The notes under the pieces are model-generated. The model saw only the letters and a program-made list of their open reading frames with translations, did no database searches and was not told where the DNA came from. This document shows, piece by piece, positions 47,525-59,690 of a DNA stretch of 64,000 bases (its first letter is position 1; each line of letters begins with the position of its first letter). The position numbers were made by a program, and so were the translations under genes. The stretch spans positions 62,001-126,000 of the forward strand of contig QJNS01000158.1 in the NCBI GenBank assembly GCA_004154925.1, in the 5' to 3' direction. This stretch comes from Monosporascus cannonballus. Its lineage: Eukaryota > Ascomycota > Sordariomycetes > Xylariales.

Positions 47525-48510
47525 CACACACAACCCCCACACTGCTTCAAAGCGGCTTATTCCGATGCACCTCTTTGTAAAGAATTAGCCAGAACGCTAT
47601 AAAAAAAAGCTATTGGTATTGGTACGTTGCTTGTTTATTCGATAATAAGTAATATATATATTGAAGTCGGCAGTTATCAAATAGTTTATACATAGGTATC
47701 TTTTTGCTACGGTTTAGGGGGGTAATAGTAATATGTGACAATTATTTTAGCCGCAGCCTGCTTGCCCCCCAACCAAGTTTCCGAGATTGCCAGTAATCAA
47801 ATCCAGAGGCGAAGCACAGACACTACCTCCACGCTAAGACATGCTAAGCACAGAGTTCGCGTGGAACCTGGCCCGACCCCCCGATCCATCGCTTATGCAC
47901 GTCTTGTTTTGCGGGGTAATTACTGAACAGGTCGAAAAGGATGTTCCTAACGTTACTTGGTGCGCATGCTACAGTAGCGTTAAGGCTGCGGCTTCCACGT
48001 GGATGACAATTCCGTGAGGATGGTACCCATTCGCGCTAATGTACTTTGTATGCTCAGCTCCCTTGTTCTACTGAAAGGAGGGGTCCTTGTAGCCATCCAC
48101 GCGGTGCGGAAAAGTACTGGCGCATGAATGCAATTTTACAGGACTATACGATAAAATGAAAGCTATAAATGAAATAAAGAAATAAGAAAACAAAAAGAGA
48201 CTATGTACAAGAAATTTTCGTTTAAAGCGCTTTTGAATGGCGGTGTATTCCAAAATAATATATCCTCACAGTAATAAACTGTCGGTATTAAGTTTTGAAA
48301 TATATTTGTAATGCGTTCGTGTGCTATAAAATTTCGGCACCGCCTGCCATGCAGCTACGCCAACCCCCATACAAACCAGTGGGGAGCCCAGGTCAAAGTT
48401 GGCACTTCCGCCATAACACCACTACTAACGCCACCAACCAATTATCAGCGCAAGTATCATCGCGATACGTAGTATACCCATACGGGGACCCCTCGCTAGC
48501 TTAACTACAT

Positions 48511-48560
48511 AAACCTAACCCCGACCCTAACCGCTAACCGCCAGCCTTAACCGTTGCCCG
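48511..48560. repeat. Degenerate telomere-like CCCTAA motifs
   Basis: The plus strand reads CCTAACCCCGACCCTAACCG and then CTAACCG and CTTAACCG: several imperfect copies of the fungal telomere unit CCCTAA. Confidence 0.6.
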
Positions 48561-48645
48561 CTGGTTATAGTCTGCTCTGTTAAGACCTGAAGTACCATCG
48601 TTAATAGTGATTTTCCAGGGCTATAGACAATTGTCGGTGGGGGTG

Positions 48646-48706
48646 GCCGAAAGCGTTTGTTTCGGGTCAATTGATGATTCGGCAAGGTGGGGCGTAACTG
48701 GGGCCC
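48646..48706. repeat. Diverged direct repeat, copy 1
   Basis: Shares GCGTTT, CGGGTCAATT, GATT and TAACTGG in the same order and spacing with 50461-50517. Copies are about 1.8 kb apart in the same orientation. Confidence 0.55.
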
Positions 48707-50281
48707 TTGTAACTCCCTGAGATCTCTTTCCGAAGGAATTGCAACTTCTCAGCCTGATTCCTGGTTAATTGCTTCGCAGGCAGGCGGTTAACTCAAAAAT
48801 TCGCGCACTTCCGAATAACCGTCCAACGACTCCACGGAAATTAACTGCCTGGTTTCAACAGATAGGCATATACGGGAACTTCCAGGCTGTTTTCAATTAT
48901 TCCTTTTATGTAGATACGGTTTTTCGAATTTGCACGTATTCTGTATTGATATCAGAACTCGCATGCGAAATCTTTAACTCATTTGGGTCACGGCGCGAGT
49001 TTTTGTGTCAACCACCTGGCAGGGAGTTAAATCAATGCGAGACGCGACAGGCGATGGTCAGCCAGGAGGCTCCGCATACCGGAGCTCCTCCCACAACAAA
49101 TCAAGGGGCCGGGTGCGCAAGTCACAGGGGTAAATTTTAGCTCGCCATGTGGCATGAAGGGATAAAATATAAACGTGCATAGAAGTTCTTTGGTAGGTAA
49201 CCGCGTTGACTTCCCTCGAATCGTAATTTCCGAAGATTGACAACCTGCGATAGCGGCAAGCATCGGCAGCACGACGCGCATTGTCCAAGGCCATACAAAT
49301 ATGTATGCGATTCTACCCAGCTGAATAGTGGCCTGGTGGAGGGAACTAGCTACTTTATACCCCTGCGACTTGTACCTACCTACGCTAAAAAAGTATATGT
49401 TAACTCGGCGCTATGACAGGGGAAAATAAGACGCGAGTGATATCTCCGCGCAATTATCATCGCAATCCAGACCCTGGCACGCTGAGAAGAGGGCCCTGCA
49501 GCGCTCGTCACTGGCTCCCTGCTAGCCATCCCTATAGTAGCTTTAGTCTGGTTTGAGCAAGGGTAAATGAGCTCACTGGGAGGAGCCGCCGACTACAGAC
49601 TCGCGGATCATCCTCGAATAATCGTCCGCGCAGTTGCGCCGGAGTATAAGACCCTGACATCACACGCCGAAGCATCGGCAGCTGAAGAAATAACATTATC
49701 CGGTTGACCTTCGAAAGGCCCCTCGCTACGGATCAGAAGGTACTGAGAGTCCTATATACACATGGGAAATAGCTGAAGGTACGAAAAACGGCTACCGGGA
49801 GTGGGGTGTAGGATCGCCCGATATATATATGGGCCCAGGGCTAGGTCCGCCGTGGAGCTACGAATAAACCATTTACATAATGATTAAGAGAGAGTAACAC
49901 AAGATGCCAGATATAAACAGCACACTCAAGCAAAATTTTCAATGTGAGTGGTTCCGCACCGGGGACCCAGCCTACCGAACCAAATATTCGAGACGAGCTG
50001 GTACCCAGAGCTATTCCTGATCTGGGCGGCGGGGTCTTACCTATTTATTCATCATATGTTGTTCCTAGATATCCCCTGGTATATATTCCGAGATCCTCCA
50101 AAGTGTTGCGGGCCAGTTATTCTGACCACGTCGAATTGTTAATCGACCGGAGCTAAACGCTCTTTGGCAACCCCACCGATAATCACGCGCGCCGTCGAAA
50201 ATCAACCGCACTTGGCAAGTAAGCGTAGTACTTTCGCCTTTAACATCCAACTTTATAGCAACTGTTTAGCGGTTGCCGTTT

Positions 50282-50302
50282 TAGTTAGGGTTAGGGTTAG
50301 GT
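50282..50302. repeat. Telomere-like TTAGGG motif
   Basis: TTAG followed by TTAGGGTTAGGGTTAGG on the plus strand: two perfect units and flanking partial ones, opposite in orientation to the CCCTAA motifs at 48511-48560. Confidence 0.75.
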
Positions 50303-50460
50303 TCCGGGGGGTTTGGGGGGCCGGCGAGAGGTCCCCTGTTCAGGCATATATATGACCAAGATATTATAGTGGTGTTTTTGGTAGTGTTATAAGAGTTGTA
50401 CCAGCCCTGCTTTACCATGCATTTAGTCAGTATGGGGGAAATAAGAATCCATGGGGGTTG

Positions 50461-50517
50461 CCAAAAAGCGTTTAGCTCCGGTCAATTAACGATTTGACGT
50501 GGTCAAAATAACTGGCT
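50461..50517. repeat. Diverged direct repeat, copy 2
   Basis: Counterpart of 48646-48706; here the end reads GGTCAAAATAACTGG, matching the CAAAATAACTGG core of the inverted repeat at 7198-7278. Confidence 0.55.
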
Positions 50518-53500
50518 CGAAGTGTTGCATCACGGCAGCGTCGGGCCGAGATGTCAAAATCAGAGGAAGCTTCCCCAGCCGTGAAACCCCTGGAAACCCC
50601 AATACTGCGAGTCACGTCTCCGTCACCGCGACCCCACTATGATTGGTGAGTTCTACATATATGGGGAATGCCGTCGATATTAGACATTCTAGCAGCCAAG
50701 AACGCTTCCGTTCTCATTACAAGTGACTGGGGTGAATTTAGTTCGTTACCTCCACGTGCTCACTAACATGCCATATAAAGGTAGGGTGCAGACGCCTATA
50801 GAAATTATATGGAATATACATTGGCCACTTCTAGGAAGATCGATCTTTGCTAGTTCGCCATAGCGGTATGCACTCGCAGAACGTCTGAATTAGAGTTTGC
50901 AATGGATACCCAATAGGTACCCACGGACTACCCACGAGCTAACCACTTACGAGTATCCATTAGATAAAAATTATAATAATGTTAAAATATAACAAACTAA
51001 ATTTTTTTTATTTTAAAAATATGATTATTATTAAATACGTATTAATTTATATAATAACCGCTTTGCTTTATAAATTAAATAGAATTAATTATAATTTTTT
51101 TAATTTAGCCAAATTACTTAATTTATTATGTTTTATGAACTAAACAAATATATATTTAAAAAATTATTTCCAAATGTTTTAAAAATAATCGAAAAGATTT
51201 TCAAAAAATATTATTAATATTACTGCCAATTTTATTTTTCTTTTGAAAGCTAAACCAAAAACGGCTTTTTAGAATTATTATATTACCGCTTTATTTTAAA
51301 ACCTAGCCGGGCCGAAAAAATAAAGCGACCAAGATTTATAAAGTTTATAAGCATTATAATCGAAGAAAATTAATTTTTTTTAATATTTTTATAACCGTAA
51401 GCTGAAAGTACAAAGATATTTTTAAGAAATAATTAAAACGACGAAATTTGTAATTCGAATGAAGGCGAAAAAAATATATTAATACGAAAATTAATACGCT
51501 AATAAAATAAGTATATAATTAGTTTATCGAAACTTATAAAATTGGAGGTATAATTTGAATTTATTTACTATTTGAAAAAATAACCTTTTTTAAGCTTTAA
51601 TATCGAAAGATAAAATTTTAATAAAATTAATTAAGAAATTTTTTGTTATTCGTTATTTAAAAATAAATATTAGCAAAATGGTAAAAATAATAAAAAATAA
51701 AGGTAATTTAAACGTTTTTTATTTTTGATTATAAATAGAATCAAAAATACCTAGTAGAAATTTAAATATTAGATTTTTATTACCTAAATAATAAAAGCTT
51801 TATCTAAGCTTGTAATATAAGATTTATGAAAGTTTTTAGAAAAGTTGAACTTAATAAATATAAACATAATATAACTAGTGCTATAAATTAAGTTAATATT
51901 AAATATGCGTATTAATTTACATATTAATTAGTTTACTAATTATCGTTACTTAGCGAAAACACTATAATATTTGTATCTTAAGAAAAGTATTTTCCTCTAG
52001 CATATTTTATAATTACGCCAATAACTATTTACGTAAAATGTTTCGTATATAGGGGTGACGAATAAAAATATAAGATAAGCTTAAGTTTACGATCAAGTGT
52101 TTAAGAAATTTTAGTTAAATATATAAAAAGATAAAGAATTAAATAAATAGAAATCTAGAAAAAAATAATAAAAATTTATCTTTTTTACAACCGATAATAT
52201 AACGTTAAATTTATTCGAAATAAGTATTAATAATTTAGAAAATCTTTCGGCCATAGTATATATCGTATCGTTAATTACTAACGTTAATTTGTCTTCGAAT
52301 TTCAAAAAATAAAGATAATAATAGGTCGTATTATCCCATTATAATAAAGCGATTTGTTCGTTTTTCGAAAGCTTTTTTTCGAAAACAAATTTATATTTTC
52401 CGTTAATAAACGTCTATAAAAATTATTATCTAAATCAGAAATTTATAAAATAACTAATCCAAATTACTTATAATCGCTTTTATTATACTAGAACGTAATT
52501 TAAGGTCGATATTATATTAAGTTGCATATTACTTTAGGTATTTGTTTTACAAATAACTAAAATAATTAATACAAAAATTAATACGTTATTAAATGCGAAA
52601 TTTATAACAAATTATTAACGGCATTTATAATGTTTTTATAGGCTTTATTTTGAACAATAAAGTCCGGTTTAGAATGTTTTTATCTTAAGTTGTTTTATTA
52701 CAGTAAATCTTAATTCGTAATATTTGTTGAGCATTTTTACGGCCTTTTTATTAGAATTTTTACGAAAAAGTTTTTCGTTACGGTTTTGTCTTTTCGCAAT
52801 ATATTTATTATTTAAATACGTATCGTCAGATTTACGACGTTTGCAAAAAGGTTTATAACTATTTTTTTTGAAAGCTAGTATTATGTTAAATAGAATAAGA
52901 TATTAATTAATACGAAAATTAATATATATTAATACGAAAATATAAGATATTTATATTTTGGCCTAATATTTGCAGTGTAAAAAAAGTAATTCTTTATTTA
53001 TTATAAAATTTACTTTAAATTAATTTTAAATATTAAAATTATTATCGTATTATTAATGCGATTAAAAATATAAAAAATAATATAAATGCCTTATTTTATA
53101 ATAGAAATACGTTAAAACGGAAATTTAATACTTAGTATATAAATTAAAAAAGGTGAAGTAAATATATATATAATTAAACTCTTTAAAAAAGTCCCGGCTA
53201 TATTTCGAGTAAACTTTTTTTATTAAAAAATATATTATATTTAATATACGATTTTAGAAAAAAAACTTTAAACTTATTAGTTTATAAATTTATTTAATTA
53301 AACGGAAATCTTTTTAGTAAATAATAACTTTTTTCGCGTAAATCGAATAAAAGTTATTATTAATAAATAACGTAATGAATTTATTTTCCACCGTTTTCTG
53401 TAATATTTTTAATACGAATCGTTAAATTCTAAAATCGTTTTCTAATTATATATTAAATAGGATTTCTCGAATCATAAGCCTAAAAACGATTATAAAATTA

Positions 53501-53599
53501 ACAAAATATATAATTTCTGAAATTGCTTAGTTTTACGTAAACCTCTTTTTTTTAAGTCTAAAACCGTATTAATTAATGTATTAATCTTGTAATCTATAA

Positions 53600-53830
53600 C
53601 TTACTCCCTGGTTTAAAGCGACGATACCAAGCCTGTGTTCTAATCTTTTTTTTTGCACCTGGTAACTATAAGCACTTTGTTTCGGGACTTGTCCTTGCTT
53701 AGTAAAAGCAGTCGGCGGTTATTATTGAGATAATCTAGTCGTTTTTATCGTTCGAATTGCAGTCGGCGATTGTTATTAGAATAATCTAGTCGCTTTTGTT
53801 ATTCGAATTCCCGAGATAAGAGTTTCGTTT
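53600..53830. other. Island of ordinary composition inside the AT-rich block
   Basis: About 230 bp with balanced base content and intact CpA/TpG, for example CAAGCCTGTG and GCACCTGG. It includes the 51-bp tandem repeat at 53708-53809. No coding frame. Confidence 0.7.
53708..53809. repeat. 51-bp tandem duplication
   Basis: Two adjacent copies (53708-53758, 53759-53809), each beginning GCAGTCGGCG and ending TCGAATT, differing at a few positions; AATAATCTAGTCG or GATAATCTAGTCG is central in both. Confidence 0.85.
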
Positions 53831-54399
53831 TTAAAAAAAATAAGATTAATAATAATAATAATAATAATAAAAGATAAATTTACAAAATAATTAAACTATA
53901 TATTATTACGATTATTCAGGGTTTTTCTTATAATATCGCCTAATATGCGATATAATAAAAATATAACTTTATTTATTAGAAAAAGCATTCTAGCTATATA
54001 GAACGCGAAAAAATTAAAAGGAGAAATAATATCAAATTTTTAAAATTTATTCGAAAATTCCGAAATAAAATAAGCGCTAAATAAATAATTCGGATAATAA
54101 ATAATCCTGTTATAATATTATGCGTACATACTTTATTTGAATTTTATTTTTAGATTTTCGTCCGTATTAATTTTCTATTTTCAACTTATTAATCTTTTTA
54201 CTTTTAGCATATTAATTTTTTGTTTTCAAATTGCTGATTACATATAAATACATTTAATAACATAGTTTGGAACATAATTAAAATACTATTCGAACTTAAT
54301 ATTATAAAATATTATCACTTATTATCGACTTTTTTAGCCAAATTATAATCGACAAAGACAATTTTAGATCGAGCTTTATCGAAAAAGTTGTCGAAATAA

Positions 54400-57300
54400 A
54401 AAATTAATTATAAAAATTAAATAATGCCTTATACGATCAAAGTAAAAACGAAAGCGAAAATAAAAGCGAATCTAAATTTGGAAAGTAACTTAATATCGAG
54501 GACGAAAACGAATTTAAAGATAATTACGTGTTCGACGAAATAGATTATAAAAAAAGTAACGAGAAATTAAAAAACGAATTTAATTATAAAAACGAAAAAC
54601 ATTTTAACAAATTAGATAACGATAAATTACGTAACAAATACGCTAAAAAATGATTAAATCTCAAGCTTAACTAGAGTTTAGTTTACAGTTCGAAAATAAC
54701 GTATAAAAATATTCGAACTATTTTTACGATTTAGTATTTTAATATATTACGTTTATAAAGCGATAAACGCCGAAATATTTAAAACGTAGTTTATATAGCG
54801 GTCGTGGTTTTAAGAAAAAGTTATCTTCGATAACGATATAAATAAGGTATTTTTTCAAAAAATTTTCGTTTTTAATTAAAGATTTTAATATTAGCAGAGC
54901 TGGTTTTATAGCGTAACTTTAGAAATAAGTTAGTTCATAATAATTCGTTAATTTTATTATAACATTGAAATATATTCGAAATTAAATAAAAATAATTATA
55001 GTATTACTTTATTAACAAAACAATATAAATAATAAATTTTGCGAAAAAAATTAACTCGATATAGGAAAAATTAAGTTACTACAGATTTTATTATAGATAA
55101 GATTTCTTAATACGTACTATTTATCGTATTAATTATTATATTAATTATAGTTTAATAATATTTATCTAACGTTGTTAAAATCTTGTCCGAAAATAATCGT
55201 TATATAGTTAAGATATAGACTAGCTTGTATTTATTTTTTAACATGCTCGAAAATTCGCATTTTATTAATTAGGTTCGATATATATACCTTATTTATAATT
55301 TTTCAATTTTCGTATATTTTAGGACAGATATAAAAAGTGCGCAAATGAAGTCGTATAGTTAAAGTTATAAGATTTTTTTCTAAATTTTACGTTTTAATAA
55401 TTATTAACGTTTAGATTTCTTCTAGTTTAGCATAAAGTTTCTAAAATATATATGTATATATAAAGAAAGTTGAATATTCTAATATTATACAAGGCGTTAA
55501 AAAATACGAATTTCATATAAAAGTCCAGGTTATAACAGTAAATAGCGAAACGAATTTCGGTATACAACATTTTAGAAAATATAAAAAAATAGAAATAAAT
55601 TTAAAAGGCGAATTATTTCCATTATTTTTCGCATTTCTAATAAAATATTAATAGGCGTTTTTTTAAACTTTTAAAAGTTACAAATAGCGCAAATATAAAA
55701 CATTATGTGAGTTTAAAAATAAAGAAAAACGAGAAAAAAACAATTAAAATTAAGCAAATTAAGTCCGATATGGCTAATTGTATTATAACAAAAATTCGTT
55801 AACATTTGTTATTTCGCTAATAACGTCGTATTAATTTTTAGCCAATTTAAATTAGATAATTCGTAATATATATCAATTTTAGTATCAAACGCTAGTAACA
55901 GTTTAGAGGCGTATAAGTTATTTTCAAAAAGAAAAATATTTTAAATATCTAAAAATTACTGCAAATTATTCGAAACGTAAAGATTCGTTAAAGCTCTATA
56001 GTATATATGCTTATCCGAGTTCGTCGATTAAGACTTGTAATCGAGGATTATATATATCGCGAAAAAATATCTGGTTTCAAAATTACGAAAATTATCTAGA
56101 ATATTATAAATTACTTTATCGATATTTGTAAACCGTTTTTCTTATTATTACACCTTTTTGGTGTTTCGAAAAATTCGAATTATAATTATATTTTTATAAT
56201 ATTTAAACCTATAAAAAAGTGTTTTTATAAATATGAAATTTATTTGTAAAATCGAATTTTTATTAATATTTTATAACCTTGCTTTCAAAAATATTTTAAA
56301 TTATTTAAAATTACGTTAAACTTTTTCAGATTTATATTAACACACCTTTTAAAATTAACAAATATTATCTTATTTTTGTTATATTTTTATATTCTTTGTT
56401 CGATTCGAAAACAGAAGTTTATTACGATAAATAAAAATCGTTTTTAGACTAATTATTTGCAAACCATTTTTTTCCCGATAAAATAATTCGTTATTTTAAA
56501 TATAGTTATAAGTTTTATTACGAAAAATATAGAAATAACGTAACGAAGCTATTTTGCTAATAGCGTATTAATCGAAGCCTATGGAAAATTATAATCGAAA
56601 ATATTAAAACTTCTTAAAAGGTATTTATTTTTTCGTATTATTTTTTTTCAGTAATACCTTTACTAATATTTAATAACGTATTTTTTCGAACTTATTAAAT
56701 CTCGATAACAGTTAATCTTAGGAACAAATCGTCGACTATTATCTAGAAATACGTAAATTATATAAGTTTTTAATATAGAGATTAATACGTTAATTAAAAC
56801 GTAGGCTTACCATTTAACTAAATATTTTTTATTTTGACGTAAAATAGAAATATTTTTCTCTAAGCTAGCCGTATTCGTCCATAATTACTTTTATATTTAG
56901 ATTATTATCGTATTAATAAAACGAACGTAATTTTGAGTTAAATTAATTTATTCGCATAATCGTTTAGAATTAAAATACTTTTTATTTAGAATTAGCTTTT
57001 TTATCGTATCTTATCTGCGAAATGCGCGAAAAGATCTACTGCTTAATATTTGGTACGACTATACTGAAAGCAACGAACTTGTCCAAACTGCGAAACGTCG
57101 GCAAAAAAAAATCGAAAAAACTTTCTATACGAAATTTTCGAAAAAAATAAGATTTAAACGTTATCTATTTCACTTTTCACTATTAACGAAATCAATAATT
57201 CCCAACTCGTTTCTTAAACGGCTATATTTCAAATCGATAGCGGAATAACGCCAAATATAGCTAATTTTTTATTAAAATAATAAATCTACTATAATATTAT

Positions 57301-57430
57301 CGTATAACAGGAACCTGGCCAATTAACGCCTTTAGTTAATTTAGGCGCTAGGAAGCAGACGAAAATTGAAAACGCTATAACTGGATCGGCAAAGATACGG
57401 AAAAAGAAATTTTCTAGAAATTCTAAAAAG
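54400..57430 (+). pseudogene. Unidentified RIP-degraded, formerly coding repeat
   Basis: Near 54430-54650 the plus strand reads as a long acidic, Lys/Asn/Asp-rich segment with few stops, and frames from about 55490 to 55760 and near 57000-57130 keep amino-acid-like runs (for example LSKLRNVG at about 57078). With G-to-A and C-to-T changes reversed in thought, these could be one transposon protein, but I recognise no family and cannot name catalytic residues. Confidence 0.35.
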
Positions 57431-57446
57431 TTATCGCAATCTATTA

Positions 57447-57640
57447 GATATAGGGGACATTAGTTATGTTCTTGTATTCAGCTAAGTTGTAGATGCTATC
57501 GCACGCGTACAACTCTAAGTAGCTAAGCCACGGAACATATATGAGCCGATTAGTATGAGACCTTTTCGTATATAGAGAGCGCTCTACACTTCTCAGCTAG
57601 CTAATACAATCCGTTCAAAAACGTACACCAAAAAGAAATA
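57447..57640. other. Island of ordinary composition inside the AT-rich block
   Basis: About 190 bp with balanced composition between two RIP-degraded stretches. It contains several short GCTA/AGCT-rich palindromic pieces and no coding frame. Possibly a solo LTR or MITE; ends not resolved. Confidence 0.6.
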
Positions 57641-58241
57641 GGCGTACTGCTAATTAATTTATACATTATTAAGTAATAAAAATAGTTTAGTTTAATTCGT
57701 TATAATATATTCGGATTTATAACTTTAGTTAAATAATACTTTCTTTATAAAATCTTCTTTATATAATTTATTTTATTAAATATAGTTCAAATAAGTTTTT
57801 ATTTTAATTTATTAATAATTTGTTTACTTTATAATATTAAGCGTATTTTAAATTTGGGTTTTTAAATTTTCAAGTATTATTTAATAAATATTTTTAATTA
57901 TAGGCGTATATAAAATTTGTTATATTAAAATAATAATCTTTAAAAAATGAGTTTATAAATGGGTTATCTAAAATATCGTAATACTATCACCTCGTTTTGT
58001 CTACACTATATACAACATACTGCAAATTTTTGCGCGATTGTATTTTGGTGTAATTATACCTCCTTATTAATTTTAATTAATTTCGATTTTGATAATACTT
58101 TTTAAATACGACAAATAATTCTTTCGTTATAGCGCGCGTAAAAACTCGTAAGTTAATACTTGTATTAATTAACGTATTAATTTGCGTATTAATCGATATA
58201 CTAATCTTAATTTAGAACCGCGCGTAATTTCGTAGACCAAA

Positions 58242-58790
58242 GACGTCGAAGATAAAGATCTACCTAAAGACAAAAATACGACTAAAGGCAAAGACAAAGT
58301 TAAGCCGACAGTCAAAAAAATCTTTGCGGATATAACCGGTACAATTAAAAGACCCAGACGATGGAAGCCCGGTAATAAGTATTTTAGACCTTATTAATTA
58401 ATTTTTTAAATAATTTTTTAGTAAGCCGTAGCGTTTCGAAAAATTCGTAAATATTAAAAAGATTTTAGCCTTTTAATACCAAAGGCCTTATTTTAACGTT
58501 TTATACGCGAAATTACTTAAGGTTTATTCGGTGGAACGGATTTCCGATTCCAGCGATTAATTATTAAATTTTTATAAAAAATAATTACAGATATTTTTAT
58601 TACATTTTTACTAATATATTTGCATTAGTAATATATATATTATATTACGTATTAATCGTTAATTATTGTTAATTTACGCTATATTTACGGTAAATGCGTT
58701 ACTTTAATAATAAAAGATATAAAACTTGTTTACTATATAACTAGAATAATAGAACCGGTCGATTCGTTAAGTTTTTCCAGATACGGCGGC
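58242..58790 (+). pseudogene. RIP-degraded histone H3-fold gene relic (H3/CENP-A-like)
   Basis: Read along the plus strand, the frame gives a Lys-rich tail (KGKDKVKPTVKK), then DITGTIKRPRRWKPG, matching the H3 stretch ATGGVKKPHRYRPG. A likely intron follows (GT at 58372, AG near 58421 or 58425), then AVAFRKIRKY-stop-K, matching VALREIRRYQK; LLIPKALF-stop-RFIREIT, matching LLIRKLPFQRLVREI; TDFRFQ, matching TDLRFQ; and a helix with an LQ-like position. After a second probable intron comes GKCVTLIIKDIKLVYYI, matching AKRVTIMPKDIQLARRI. All stops and several substitutions (Arg to Cys, His to Tyr, Gln to stop) are C-to-T or G-to-A changes. Two extra residues between REI and RFQ and the divergent tail separate it from canonical H3 and recall CENP-A, but its class is not settled. 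Non-functional now. Confidence 0.75.
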
Positions 58791-59390
58791 CTTATCCCCA
58801 GGTTTTATTTATCCGTAAAAACCGCGAAAATTCGTATATAACAAAAACAAGAACGAAAGATTTAATAAACCCGAATCCGAGAAAAGCAGTTAAAAAAAGC
58901 AAAACAGTAATAAAATAAGACGTATTTTGTTAAACGAACGAAAAAGTTACGCAGCCTCGAGATTATATATAAAGGCCAGCTAAAATAATTACTAAGCCAA
59001 TACCCGAATAAAATTTATTATTTATTTTCTGCCAGCATTAATACTAATAATTTCGAATTATTTCAGCCTTTAAAAAATAATTTCAAAAAAATAATATGCC
59101 GATTAGTACGGCATTATTTTTGCTATTAATAGTTAGGCTAAAGTATAACATTTAAACGTTTTAAGTACGTTATTAACATATAAATTAATATGGTATTATA
59201 TTACGGTTAATTTTATAGAAATCATAATTCGATTTAAGTATAACAATTACACGTTTTAATTTGGAAATTAATATTTAAAAAAGCATATAACAAGATATAA
59301 TCTTAAATTACGTAAATTTTTTATTTTCGTAATATATAATTTATATTGTGTTTATTTGATAAATGCTTAAGTTTTAAAATAGGTATCTAT

Positions 59391-59690
59391 TGTTACGACC
59401 TGGTCACTCGTAAGAGCTCCAGTATATATGCAGCTGTAAGCACTAGGATGACTGCCACAATTGCGATCCTTCCACCGATCTTTTGCCCTGCTGGCGTGAT
59501 GGTATGGTGCAGCCATAACATCTATAGTTACTTCAGCTAGCTCAGGCCTCCCTGGCTCGTTTTTCCAATTTCTTCAAAGTCACTCAAGTACCGCTCCACA
59601 ACGCTAAATATTAACCAATCAAATCCCAAATCCCCGTAACGAGTTAGCAAGGCCTGAGTTGTAATTACGTAAAAACGGCTTCGTTTAATA
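59391..59690. other. Island of ordinary composition, possible LTR
   Basis: About 300 bp of normal base content. It opens with TGTTACGACCTGG, like the 5' end of many fungal Gypsy LTRs (TGTTA...), contains TATATATG, and lies directly upstream of the chromovirus internal region. A matching 3' terminus (…ACA) and primer-binding site are not clear, so an unrelated later insertion is possible. Confidence 0.45.

Larger units (their letters stand above)
46036..50944. other. Gene-free region with telomere-like and dispersed repeats, next to the AT-rich block
   Basis: No frame carries a recognisable domain; 48769-49140 (+) and 49294-49058 (-) are the most protein-like but unidentified. The region contains an inverted-repeat pair (47453-47524), telomere-like motifs (48511-48560, 50282-50302), a diverged 60-bp direct repeat (48646 and 50461) and many poly-purine/TA microsatellite-like tracts (for example TATATATA near 47650, 49822 and 50346). 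It looks like degenerated repeat DNA. Confidence 0.5.

Noticed and set aside
53708..53809. Two spaced repeats that could be mistaken for a CRISPR array
   Set aside because: Only two adjacent copies without spacers, in a eukaryotic genome.
59346..59540. 64-aa frame in the ordinary-composition island
   Set aside because: Short, no homology recognised, starts in RIP-degraded DNA; the island is better explained as a repeat or LTR.
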